Source: G963678095 sp963678095 (lineage in GTDB: Bacteria; Bacillota; Negativicutes; Selenomonadales; Selenomonadaceae). Taken from it: a DNA stretch of 64,000 nucleotides. Positions 16,318 to 24,342 of this stretch are shown here, in pieces. Location of the stretch: the NCBI GenBank assembly GCA_963678095.2, contig OY782746.1:2210904-2274903 (forward strand), in the 5' to 3' direction. The notes under the pieces were generated by a model. The model saw nothing but the letters and a program-made list of their open reading frames with translations, made no database searches and was not told where the DNA came from. The translations under genes and the position numbers were made by a program. Positions within the stretch are counted from its first letter, which is position 1. Each line of letters starts with the position of its first letter.

Positions 16318-17428
16318 TAGCATTGTGATTTCTGGTTATTATGGGTCCAAGAACGCCGGGGATGAGGCAATGCTTGCGGCGATGATCGAGGTTCTGGCGG
16401 ATCTTGATCCAAAAGTGAATATAACTGTGATATCGGCAAATCCGGCCGATACAGAAAGAAGACATGGAATCCGGGCGATTAACTGGCTAAGTTTGCCGCA
16501 GATCTTAAAGGCTCTGCGGCAGGCGGATTTGCTGGTCAGCGGTGGTGGTAGTCTGCTGCAGAATGTTACCAGCGGACGCAGCCTTTATTATTACATGGGG
16601 ATTTTACTGGCGGCTAAAATCGTTGGCACGCCAATTATGCTTTATGCACAGGGGATTGGCCCGATTTATGGCCGCGTGGCCCGGAGATTGATGCGCTGGG
16701 TCGGAAATCATGTAAAACAGATCACCGTGCGTGATGAAGGGTCACTTGGAGAACTCGAGCAGCTTCAGATATGCCAGCCGCCGATTGAAGTGACTGCTGA
16801 TCCGGTGCTGGCAATTCATCCGGTAGATAAAGGCATTGGCCGGATGATTCTTAAGGCGCATCGGGCGGATGGCGCCAAGCCGCTGGTTGGTATATCGGTC
16901 CGCGAATGGCGGGGCTGGAAGCATTATAAGACAACTGTGGCGGCTACGGCCGATCAGATCGCCGCTGAATTTGATGCGCGCATCGTGTTTTTGCCCATGC
17001 AGTATCCAGAAGATGTCAAGGTAGCCCAGATGATTGCCCGGCAAATGAAGACCAAGCCGATTGTGCTCAACGATGAGTACACGACCAGTGAACTCTTGTC
17101 GATCGTCGGGAATCTGGATCTGTTGATTGGCGTTCGTTTGCATGCGTTGATTTTTGCCGGAGTGATGAGTGTGCCAATGATTGGGTTGTCTTATGATCCG
17201 AAAATTGACCGTTTTCTTAAGTCCATCGGAGAAAGTCCGGTAGGTGATCTGGCCGGAATTACGCTGGAAGCCTTGATGGGCAAGGTCAGGGAGAAGTGGA
17301 ATGACAAGGCAACTTACCGCAAACTCAATACGGATCTGATGGCGGGGCTTCGCATGGCAGCTTCGCATAATGCTGAGTTGGCGCTTGAACTGGTTCGTCA
17401 GTGCGGCCGAAAGGTGCGTGGAATTTAA
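16310..17428 (+). CDS. csaB: polysaccharide pyruvyl transferase CsaB
   Basis: 372 residues, ATG 16310 overlapping the upstream gene. CsaB transfers pyruvate from phosphoenolpyruvate to a wall-linked polysaccharide, creating the ligand for SLH-domain surface proteins. Motifs: N-terminal SGYYGSKNAGDEAML, central GIGPIYGRVARR and C-terminal GVRLHALIFA with conserved Arg and His. Length is normal. Presence of csaB suggests an envelope that uses SLH-type anchoring, consistent with a diderm Firmicute, though no SLH protein is seen here. Confidence 0.9.
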   Translation: MSSSIVISGYYGSKNAGDEAMLAAMIEVLADLDPKVNITVISANPADTERRHGIRAINWLSLPQILKALRQADLLVSGGGSLLQNVTSGRSLYYYMGILLAAKIVGTPIMLYAQGIGPIYGRVARRLMRWVGNHVKQITVRDEGSLGELEQLQICQPPIEVTADPVLAIHPVDKGIGRMILKAHRADGAKPLVGISVREWRGWKHYKTTVAATADQIAAEFDARIVFLPMQYPEDVKVAQMIARQMKTKPIVLNDEYTTSELLSIVGNLDLLIGVRLHALIFAGVMSVPMIGLSYDPKIDRFLKSIGESPVGDLAGITLEALMGKVREKWNDKATYRKLNTDLMAGLRMAASHNAELALELVRQCGRKVRGI

Positions 17429-17450
17429 AGCAGCTGTTGTTTATTATAGT

Positions 17451-17504
17451 GAGACAGGCCGAGGGGCATGACAGAATAATTTGTCATGTCCCTCGGCCTG
17501 TCTC
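17451..17504 (+). terminator. long hairpin after csaB
   Basis: A 23-bp stem, 17451-17473 with 17482-17504, one G-T wobble, 8-base loop. It is followed by A5GTTTT rather than a clean T-run. It most likely ends or protects the csaB message and separates it from ftsE. Confidence 0.65.
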
Positions 17505-17611
17505 AAAAAGTTTTACTGAAATATTTCATGATTCTATGGTACAATAAAATATGTTTGCAATGGAAAAAGATTACGTCTATTCTGTCGGCAGGCGGTTTAG
17601 GGAGGCTGGAT

Positions 17612-18301
17612 ATGATTATAAAGATGAAGGATGTTTCAAAGATTTATGAAAATGGCACGATCGCATTGGATCATGTCGATATTGGGATTGAAAAGGGCGA
17701 ATTTGTTTTTATTGTCGGGGCCAGCGGGGCCGGCAAATCAACTTTTATCAGAATGCTGTTTCGCGAGGTATTACCGACAGAGGGAGCCTTGGAGGTCAAC
17801 GGTCGGGATGTGCTGAAGCTTTCTCCACGCGAGGTCCCCTATCTGCGGCGTGGTCTGGGCGTTATTTTTCAGGACTACCGATTACTGCCAGAAAAGACAG
17901 TTTATGAAAATGTTGCCTTTGCTATGCAGGTTATTGAAGCGCCGCGGCGCACGATGCAAAAAAGTGTCAACAGCGTTCTTGAGGTTGTCGGCCTTAAGGA
18001 TAAATGTAAATGCTTTCCGTCTCAGCTATCAGGCGGAGAACAGCAAAGGGTTGCAATTGCCCGGGCAATTGTCAATAATCCGGCAATTGTTATCGCTGAT
18101 GAGCCCACGGGCAACCTGGATCCGGAAACTTCCTGGGGGATTATGGATATTTTTCGGCGAATCAATCTGTCAGGTACGACTATTGTAATGGCGACACATG
18201 ACAAGACTATTGTCGATACGATGAAAAAGCGTGTAATAGCGATTGAAGACGGCCGCATTGTCCGCGATGAGGCTAAGGGGGTTTACGGGTATGAAAATTA
18301 G
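17612..18301 (+). CDS. ftsE: cell-division ATP-binding protein FtsE
   Basis: 229 residues from ATG 17612 after AGGGAGG. An ABC ATPase with Walker A GASGAGKST, Q-loop IFQDYRLLP, signature LSGGEQQRVAIA, Walker B VIADEPTGNLDPET and H-loop MATHDK. The NLDPET string and short length are typical of FtsE. It pairs with FtsX in the membrane to switch on peptidoglycan hydrolases at division or elongation sites. FtsX overlaps it by 11 bases and an M23 hydrolase with coiled coil follows, so the regulated enzyme is probably encoded next. Confidence 0.95.
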   Translation: MIIKMKDVSKIYENGTIALDHVDIGIEKGEFVFIVGASGAGKSTFIRMLFREVLPTEGALEVNGRDVLKLSPREVPYLRRGLGVIFQDYRLLPEKTVYENVAFAMQVIEAPRRTMQKSVNSVLEVVGLKDKCKCFPSQLSGGEQQRVAIARAIVNNPAIVIADEPTGNLDPETSWGIMDIFRRINLSGTTIVMATHDKTIVDTMKKRVIAIEDGRIVRDEAKGVYGYEN

Positions 18302-19178
18302 GACGCTGGAATACTTTATCCGTGAGGTTTTTGTGTCGCTAAAACGCAACAACTGGATGTCGCTGGCTTCCATAGGCACCGTGGCCGTCTCCCTGTTTAT
18401 TTTGGGTATGTTTTTGATCGTGGTGCTAAACCTCAATAAAATGGCATCTTCGCTTGAGTCGCAGGTTCAGATCAGTGTTTATCTGGAAGATGATCTCAGT
18501 GCCAAGCAGATTGAACGGGTCGGGGAACGGATCAAAAACCTGGAGGGCGTCGACGAGGTTACATACATAGCGAAAGAAAAAGCTTTGGAACGTTTCAAGG
18601 AAAGACTGGGCGAGCAGAAGTTTTTGCTCAGTGCGATCAGTGAGACAAATCCACTGCCGAATGCTTATGAAGTTACGGTAAAGCAGCCACAGTATGTCAA
18701 GACGACCGCCGATGCGATTCATGAGTTTGACGGTGTGGAATCAGCTAAGTTTGGGCAGGATGTTGTTGAGCATTTGTTTGATCTGACGCGGCTGATCCGC
18801 ATTTTCGGGCTGTCGATTATCGGCGTGCTGGCTATAGCTACGGTCTTTATCATATCGAATACGATTCGCCTGACGGTCTTTGCCCGCCGCAAGGAAATTG
18901 CGATTATGAAATACGTAGGGGCAACAGACTGGTTTATCCGCTGGCCGTTTTTAATGGAGGGGGTTGTCCTTGGCTGCATCGGCGGCCTGATCGCAGCAAT
19001 TCTGCTGCGCAGTGCCTATGCCGGTGTTACCGAAAAAATATACAGTACGCTGGCATTTTTTCCTCTGATTCAGGAATATCCGTTTCTCAATTATATCAGT
19101 GCGTTTTTGCTGATTGGCGGAATGACCATTGGGGCCATCGGCAGTACGATCTCGCTGAAGCGGTTTTTAAAAGTTTGA
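18291..19178 (+). CDS. ftsX: cell-division membrane protein FtsX
   Basis: 295 residues from ATG 18291. Layout: a cytoplasmic start (RTLEYFIREVFVSLKRNNWM), membrane helix 1, a roughly 100-residue extracytoplasmic loop (VYLEDDLSAKQIERVGERI), then three helices at the C-terminal half with the FtsX/MacB motif FARRKEIAIMKYVGATDWFI. It forms a complex with FtsE and transmits ATP-driven change to an external hydrolase activator. Fourteen bases separate it from the M23 gene. Confidence 0.95.
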   Translation: MKIRTLEYFIREVFVSLKRNNWMSLASIGTVAVSLFILGMFLIVVLNLNKMASSLESQVQISVYLEDDLSAKQIERVGERIKNLEGVDEVTYIAKEKALERFKERLGEQKFLLSAISETNPLPNAYEVTVKQPQYVKTTADAIHEFDGVESAKFGQDVVEHLFDLTRLIRIFGLSIIGVLAIATVFIISNTIRLTVFARRKEIAIMKYVGATDWFIRWPFLMEGVVLGCIGGLIAAILLRSAYAGVTEKIYSTLAFFPLIQEYPFLNYISAFLLIGGMTIGAIGSTISLKRFLKV

Positions 19179-19191
19179 GGAGGGGTAAGAA

Positions 19192-20310
19192 ATGGGCAGA
19201 TGGAAACGCGGCGGCATAGTCGCGGCAACAGCACTGTTGCTTTGCTCGGTTTCGCTGACCGTATTCGCTGACGATCTCGAGGATAAGCTCAGTGATCTGC
19301 AGAGTCAGGCTGATTCGCAGAAGGCGAAAGTCGATGCGGCTACTTCACAGGTTACGACGATATCCGAACAGCTGCGTCAGCTGCAGGGATCTTTGGATAC
19401 AGCAGAGGCTGAATACAAGGAAGTCAGAGGCAAGCTTGATGCAACGGAAGCGAAGATTGATCAAAATGAAGCGTTGCTCAAAAAGACGGAGGCGGATCTG
19501 GCGAAAAAAACCAAGGTGCTCGATAAGCGGGTCCGGGATATTTATATCAATGGACAGATCAGCTATGTAGACGTGCTATTTGGTGCGAAGGATTTTTCTG
19601 ACTTGATGACCAGAATGGATTTATTGAAGCGCATCATCAAGTATGATTATGATCTGATAACAAAAGTCCAACAGGAAAAGGCCGTTGTCATGACGACGAA
19701 AGCGGAGCTTGAAAAGGATCGGGAAGCGATTAAACCGCTGGTTGATGAGGCGGCAAAAAAACAAGATCTCGTAAAATCAAGAAAAGAGAACAAGGCCAGG
19801 CTGCTGGAAAAAGCACAGTATGATCGTGAAACATCAGAGCGTGCCTATCAGGAAATCATGGCGGCATCGCGCGAAGTTGAAAATATGATTCGTCAGAGCC
19901 GCTATAGCGCCGTGCCGCGCTCTGGCACGGGGAGAATGATCTGGCCGCTGGCAGGCCCGGTTACCTCGGAGTTTGGCTGGCGGACGCATCCGATTTTTGG
20001 GACTGCCCGCTATCACAGCGGCCTTGATATTGGCGGCGATTATGGGGATCCGATTCATGCTGCCGACGGGGGGACCGTCATCTATGCTGGCTGGATTAGT
20101 GGTTATGGAAATGCAGTTATCATCAATCATGGTGGCGGCATCACCTCGCTCTATGGTCATTGTCAGTCGCTGGCGGTCAGTGAGGGTCAGAATGTTTCGC
20201 AGGGACAGGTCATTGCTTATTGCGGATCAACCGGGAATTCTACAGGTCCGCACTGCCACTTTGAAGTACGTCAGGACGGAGAACCCGTTAGCCCTTACAG
20301 CTTTTTATAA
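19192..20310 (+). CDS. murein hydrolase activator / M23 peptidase with coiled coil
   Basis: 372 residues after a GAGGAGGGG site. A signal peptide (to about VFADD) is followed by ~200 residues of long coiled coil (DLEDKLSDLQSQADSQKAKV and following) and a C-terminal LytM/M23 domain: GWRTHPIFGTARYHSGLDIG with His and Asp metal ligands and GNSTGPHCHFEVR with HxH. EnvC/CwlO-like. It keeps HxxxD and HxH, so it could be an active endopeptidase rather than a pure activator. Position right after ftsEX makes it the probable FtsX partner at the cell wall. Confidence 0.9.
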   Translation: MGRWKRGGIVAATALLLCSVSLTVFADDLEDKLSDLQSQADSQKAKVDAATSQVTTISEQLRQLQGSLDTAEAEYKEVRGKLDATEAKIDQNEALLKKTEADLAKKTKVLDKRVRDIYINGQISYVDVLFGAKDFSDLMTRMDLLKRIIKYDYDLITKVQQEKAVVMTTKAELEKDREAIKPLVDEAAKKQDLVKSRKENKARLLEKAQYDRETSERAYQEIMAASREVENMIRQSRYSAVPRSGTGRMIWPLAGPVTSEFGWRTHPIFGTARYHSGLDIGGDYGDPIHAADGGTVIYAGWISGYGNAVIINHGGGITSLYGHCQSLAVSEGQNVSQGQVIAYCGSTGNSTGPHCHFEVRQDGEPVSPYSFL

Positions 20311-20342
20311 GTGACAGTCCCCGGAGAATGGTGGAGAAATAT

Positions 20343-21503
20343 ATGATAAAAAACAAAAAAAAGCTCATACTAGTCATATTTATTACAGCAGTGCTGTCAT
20401 CGTTGCTGACGCTGACCGGATTATACTATGCGTTGGGACTTGACACGCACAAGTTATCAAACAATCTGCGGTTTTTTGGGGCCCTGCGCTTTATTGAGAT
20501 GCAGTATGTTGATCAGGTTGATGATACGAAGTTGATTGATGGGGCAATTGCCGGTATGGTGAAATCTCTGGGAGATCAGCATTCGATTTATCTTGATGCC
20601 TCGATGTACAAAGAACTGCTGAGCCATACGGAAGGCTCCTTCTGTGGTATTGGAGTATTTATGGGATTAAAGGATAATGTCGTGACTGTCGTATCCGTTA
20701 TGGAAAATACGCCGGGATCTGCAGCCGGCCTGCAGGCTGGAGATCAGATTCTGAAGATCGATGGCGTTGATACCAAGGATATGATCTTTGAGCAGGTCGC
20801 GGCTAAGATTCGCGGCGAAGCTGGTACGAGTGTCGTGCTGTTGATTCACCGGGAGGGGGAACCGGACAAAGAATATGAAATTGTCCGGGCCAGTATCCAG
20901 ATGCATTCTGTCGGCCATGATATGCTGCCTAATGATATGGGCTATATCCGCATTGCCTCCTTTACGGAAAATACGGGCAGCGAGTTTGCGGACGCTTATC
21001 AGGACCTTGAAGGCAAGGGGGTAAAGGGGCTGATTCTTGACCTTCGGGGAAATCCGGGCGGCCTTTTGACCAGTTGCGTCGAAGTAGCCAATTTTCTCGT
21101 GCCTAAAGGGGAAATTGTCTCGATTGTTCAGCGTGACGGCACCAAAGAAATTCACGAGTCAAAGCTTGAAGCGATAAAATATCCGCTTGTCGTGCTGATT
21201 GATGGCGGCAGCGCCAGTGCTGCCGAGATTGTTGCCGGGGCGGTCCAGGACACAGGGGCTGGTACACTGATCGGCGAAAAATCCTATGGCAAGGGATCCG
21301 TGCAGGTTGTCATGCCGATGTATGCGGGCGATGCCCTAAAGTTGACAATCGCCAAGTATTACACGCCAAGCGGACGCAGCATTGATGGTACCGGTGTCCA
21401 GCCGGATGTGCCAATAGCCTTTGATGCCGGCGGGACGGTTGACAATCAGCTGTTAAAGGCAGTGGAAGTGCTGCAGAGTAAAATCGGAGTGCAACAAAAT
21501 TAA
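20343..21503 (+). CDS. S41 carboxyl-terminal processing protease
   Basis: 386 residues from ATG 20343, 6 bases after GTGGAG; ATG 20328 lies too close to its site. One N-terminal membrane anchor (LILVIFITAVLSSLLTLTG), a PDZ domain around residues 100-180 (VMENTPGSAAGLQAGDQILK) and an S41 peptidase domain. Catalytic Ser is in GGSASAAEI and Lys in GEKSYGKGSVQ. CtpA/CtpB type, acting outside the membrane on envelope proteins, possibly on the adjacent hydrolase or its partners. It ends the ftsEX-containing run; a terminator follows. Confidence 0.92.
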   Translation: MIKNKKKLILVIFITAVLSSLLTLTGLYYALGLDTHKLSNNLRFFGALRFIEMQYVDQVDDTKLIDGAIAGMVKSLGDQHSIYLDASMYKELLSHTEGSFCGIGVFMGLKDNVVTVVSVMENTPGSAAGLQAGDQILKIDGVDTKDMIFEQVAAKIRGEAGTSVVLLIHREGEPDKEYEIVRASIQMHSVGHDMLPNDMGYIRIASFTENTGSEFADAYQDLEGKGVKGLILDLRGNPGGLLTSCVEVANFLVPKGEIVSIVQRDGTKEIHESKLEAIKYPLVVLIDGGSASAAEIVAGAVQDTGAGTLIGEKSYGKGSVQVVMPMYAGDALKLTIAKYYTPSGRSIDGTGVQPDVPIAFDAGGTVDNQLLKAVEVLQSKIGVQQN

Positions 21504-21510
21504 ATATGCA

Positions 21511-21570
21511 AAAACAGGCTGCGGGCGGCTTTTTGGGGACATTTCCCATTGCGCTGGCAGCCTGTTTTTT
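21511..21570 (+). terminator. Rho-independent terminator after the S41 protease gene
   Basis: A 12-bp stem, 21511-21522 with 21557-21568, ending in TTTTTT, with a 34-base loop. Confidence 0.75.
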
Positions 21571-21619
21571 AGTATAATAAAAGTGGATATAGGGAATGAA
21601 TTTTCAGGGAGGAATTGTT

Positions 21620-22432
21620 ATGAGCCTTTCAGTTACAAATTCAAATTCGATACTAAACTCGCTGCAGTCGGCAAATGCCAGCGCCCTCAGCAGTCAGAAA
21701 AAAATAGCCAGCGGGTCGCAGTATTCAAGTGCCGGCGACAACGCAGCAGCATATGCGATTTTGACGAGAATGTATTCAAATATTGGTACAACTTCGCAGT
21801 CCAACACCAATACGCAGACGATGAATTCGCTGCTGTCTACGGCTGGCGGGGCGATGGATTCTACGGTGAGTTCTTTGGGAACCTTGCAGTCGAAACTGTT
21901 GCAGGCGGCCAACGGAACGAATTCGCCATCCGATATTGAGGCAATCCGCCAGGAAATTGGCCAGACCGTCAGCCAGCTCGATGAAAATGCCGGTGTAAGC
22001 TATAATGGTAAGCCGTTGCTGACGGGATCGCAGACGCTCACGGTTGCCGGCGATCAGGGCTATCAGAACATCGGCTTGTCGGACATGTCGGCCAAGGGCC
22101 TTGGCCTGGTTGACAGCAACGGCAATTCGACCCTGGATCTGTCCTCGCCAGCGGGTCTCAACAGTGCGCTTGATACGGTCGGCAATGCGCTTGATACGGC
22201 AATTTCGCAGCAGACAAGCATTGGCGCAACCCAGCAGGGATTGAGTTATGCTTCTGCAAATTATACGACCACACAGGAAAATCTGACGGCAGCGGCTTCG
22301 ACGATTGGCGATACAGATATCGCCAAACAGGTGACGCAGCTTAAGTCGGCTAATACTATGGAACAGATGGCGCTATATGCCGCAAAATTAAATATGCACC
22401 GTAATGCCGATGTACTGTCATTGCTTGGATGA
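21620..22432 (+). CDS. flagellin
   Basis: 270 residues from ATG 21620 after GGGAGGA. The conserved N-terminal helices (NSILNSLQSANASALSSQKK, IASGSQYSSAGDNAAAYAI) and C-terminal helices (IGDTDIAKQVTQLKSANTMEQ, LNMHRNADVLSLLG) fold back on each other in the filament core; the central variable part is short, making it a small flagellin. Very Ser/Thr-rich, so a good substrate for O-glycosylation by the OGT-like enzyme at the window start. It is exported by the flagellar type III system, hence no signal peptide. No clear sigma-D promoter is visible upstream. Confidence 0.9.
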   Translation: MSLSVTNSNSILNSLQSANASALSSQKKIASGSQYSSAGDNAAAYAILTRMYSNIGTTSQSNTNTQTMNSLLSTAGGAMDSTVSSLGTLQSKLLQAANGTNSPSDIEAIRQEIGQTVSQLDENAGVSYNGKPLLTGSQTLTVAGDQGYQNIGLSDMSAKGLGLVDSNGNSTLDLSSPAGLNSALDTVGNALDTAISQQTSIGATQQGLSYASANYTTTQENLTAAASTIGDTDIAKQVTQLKSANTMEQMALYAAKLNMHRNADVLSLLG

Positions 22433-22454
22433 TAAGATAGTATTTGTAAATTTT

Positions 22455-22488
22455 AAGGACTGCTGCAAGGCGGTCCTTTTCTTTTTAC
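22455..22488 (+). terminator. terminator after flagellin
   Basis: AAGGAC (22455-22460) pairs with GTCCTT (22473-22478), followed by TTCTTTTT. Confidence 0.75.
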
Positions 22489-22567
22489 TGATAGTTCGGC
22501 CGGTAAGGGCTTTATAAGATACTGGTATACAAGGATACAACTTAACATATAAATGCTTGCTGAAATA

Positions 22568-22576
22568 TGATATAAT
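22568..22576 (+). promoter_or_regulatory. extended -10 promoter of the APC permease gene
   Basis: TG-A-TATAAT, 47 bases upstream of the TTG start; no good -35. Confidence 0.5.
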
Positions 22577-22622
22577 CAGTATTTGTAGAACTCTAGAGCG
22601 AATTAATCAGGAGGGAATCGTT

Positions 22623-24005
22623 TTGAATATTTTTCGTACTAAGACCATTGCAGCCTATCAAAGTGACGTTGCCGGATCAAAACTCCAGCGGACACTGGGA
22701 GCAGTGGATGTCATTATGCTCGGAGTGGGAGTTATTGTCGGCACAGGTATTTTTGTGCTGACAGGTGTAGCAGCAGCAAAATACGCTGGGCCGGCGTTAA
22801 TGCTGTCTTTTATCATTGCCAGTATTACCTGCGGCTTTGTCAGCATGGCCTACTCGGAATTGGCGGCTATGGTGCCGGTGGCCGGCAGTTCCTATGCATA
22901 TGCCTATACGTCTGTCGGTGAATTCATTGCCTGGCTTGTAGGCTGGAATATTATTCTTGAATACACGGTCGGGGCGAGCGCCGTTGCTGGCGGCTGGTCG
23001 GCATATGTTGTTGGACTCCTGAAGTCAGCGGGCATTGAAATCTCTCATACATGGACGGCCGTTCCCGCTGACGGCGGTATTGTCAATCTGCCAGCGGTAC
23101 TGATCACCTTGTTTTTGACGTATCTGCTTGTCATGGGGGTTCGTCAGAGCACAACCGTAAACAAGGCCCTGGTTATCGTTAAGCTGCTGGCTATTTTTAT
23201 CTTTTTGTTTTTAGCAGGACCGAGCGTCGATACAATGAACTGGGAGCCGTTTATGCCCTTTGGCTTTGCCGGAGTTTCGGCTGGAGCTGCGTTTATCTTC
23301 TTTGCTTATCTGGGCTTTGATGCGATATCCACTGCGGCCGAGGAGACAAAAAATCCAGCCCGGGATATGCCGGTTGGAATTATCGGGTCGCTCGCGATCT
23401 GTACCTTGCTGTATATTGCTGTAACCGGAGTTATGACTGGTAATGTTTCATATCTGCAGCTTGATAATGCGGAACCTGTAGCCTATGTGCTGCGGGCACT
23501 TGGCTATAATTTTGGCTCGGCGCTTGTCGGGACCGGAGCGATTGCCGGGCTTACCACGGTATTGCTCGTCATGATTTATGCACAGACACGGGCCTTTTTT
23601 TCGATGTCGCGTGACGGACTGATTCCAGCTGCTATTTGTAAGATTCATCCGCGGTATGCCACACCACATCGGATTACAATTATTGTCGGAACTGCTGTGG
23701 CACTGATCAGTGGTTTTACGCCGATTCATATCGTGGCCGAGATGTGTAGCATCGGTACCTTATTTGCTTTTATTGTATCATCGATCGGAGTTATGGTTAT
23801 GCGTAAAAAATATCCCGATGCAACGCGCCCATTTCGCTGCCCATGGCTGATGACGATTGGGACTTTGGCCGTATTGAGCTGCTCGTATATCATGTATAAT
23901 CTGTCTTACATGACGTGGGAACGCTTTTTTGTCTGGAGCCTGCTAGGGGTATTGGTGTATTTTTCTTATGGATACTCACACAGCGGTCTTAACCAGAAGC
24001 AGTAA
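22623..24005 (+). CDS. APC-family amino-acid permease
   Basis: 460 residues from TTG 22623, six bases after AGGAGGGA. Twelve or so membrane helices. The signature GVGVIVGTGIFVLTGVAA at helix 1, GPALMLSFIIASITCGFVSM and FFAYLGFDAISTAAEETKNP are typical of the cationic amino-acid transporter branch (YfnA-like). It would import amino acids with protons or exchange them. Substrate is not decidable from sequence. Monocistronic; a 337-base AT-rich gap follows. Confidence 0.85.
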   Translation: MNIFRTKTIAAYQSDVAGSKLQRTLGAVDVIMLGVGVIVGTGIFVLTGVAAAKYAGPALMLSFIIASITCGFVSMAYSELAAMVPVAGSSYAYAYTSVGEFIAWLVGWNIILEYTVGASAVAGGWSAYVVGLLKSAGIEISHTWTAVPADGGIVNLPAVLITLFLTYLLVMGVRQSTTVNKALVIVKLLAIFIFLFLAGPSVDTMNWEPFMPFGFAGVSAGAAFIFFAYLGFDAISTAAEETKNPARDMPVGIIGSLAICTLLYIAVTGVMTGNVSYLQLDNAEPVAYVLRALGYNFGSALVGTGAIAGLTTVLLVMIYAQTRAFFSMSRDGLIPAAICKIHPRYATPHRITIIVGTAVALISGFTPIHIVAEMCSIGTLFAFIVSSIGVMVMRKKYPDATRPFRCPWLMTIGTLAVLSCSYIMYNLSYMTWERFFVWSLLGVLVYFSYGYSHSGLNQKQ

Positions 24006-24142
24006 GACTTTTGCGAAAATACTGTGATTGTGTATAAAAATTCGCTCTATGCAATTATGGTTTGATTAATAAAAAGTATAAACCTTACGATTTTTAACTT
24101 GCCGGATAATGGATTTCTTTTAGCATCATTGGCAGGAAACCA

Positions 24143-24171
24143 TTTACAATGAAATAATCGCAGTGTATAAT
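24143..24171 (+). promoter_or_regulatory. sigma-A promoter for the PFOR gene
   Basis: TTTACA (24143-24148), 17 bases, TATAAT (24166-24171). Start would be near 24178, leaving a leader of about 165 bases. The gap 24006-24342 otherwise holds AT-rich sequence with ATTTGT/ACAAAT dyads and the hairpin at 24265-24295; I see no gene. Confidence 0.65.
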
Positions 24172-24264
24172 ATTTGTGTATAAAGATAACAAATATCAAT
24201 GCGATATACAATACGTGTATATTTATACAAAAAACTACATGCGTATACATCTTTATGCCAACGC

Positions 24265-24295
24265 GGTACGACCGGGGCTAAGCCGGAGCCGTACC
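24265..24295 (+). promoter_or_regulatory. hairpin in the leader of the PFOR gene
   Basis: GGTACG (24265-24270) pairs with CGTACC (24290-24295) and CCGG (24272-24275) with CCGG (24283-24286), giving 10 bp with a small internal loop. No T-run follows, so it is not a terminator. I do not recognise a known riboswitch. Confidence 0.45.
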
Positions 24296-24342
24296 TAGCA
24301 TATGTTTCTAAGAAAATTTAAACAAGAGGGGAGTTATCAAAA

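Noticed and set aside
16742..17368. 208-codon minus-strand frame opposite csaB
   Set aside because: Antisense shadow of a well-supported gene.
17451..17504. Inverted repeat as a MITE or insertion-sequence end
   Set aside because: No flanking target duplication, no second copy seen in the window, and the place is right for a transcript end.
21571..21619. TATAAT before flagellin as its promoter
   Set aside because: It sits in the terminator tail, lacks a -35 or extended -10, and flagellin usually uses sigma-D; no convincing promoter was found.
24150..24210. Possible Rex operator before the PFOR gene (ATTTGT...ACAAAT dyad)
   Set aside because: The half-sites are 10-11 bases apart with no TTGTGAA/TTCACAA core, so the match is too poor; kept only as a note on the leader.
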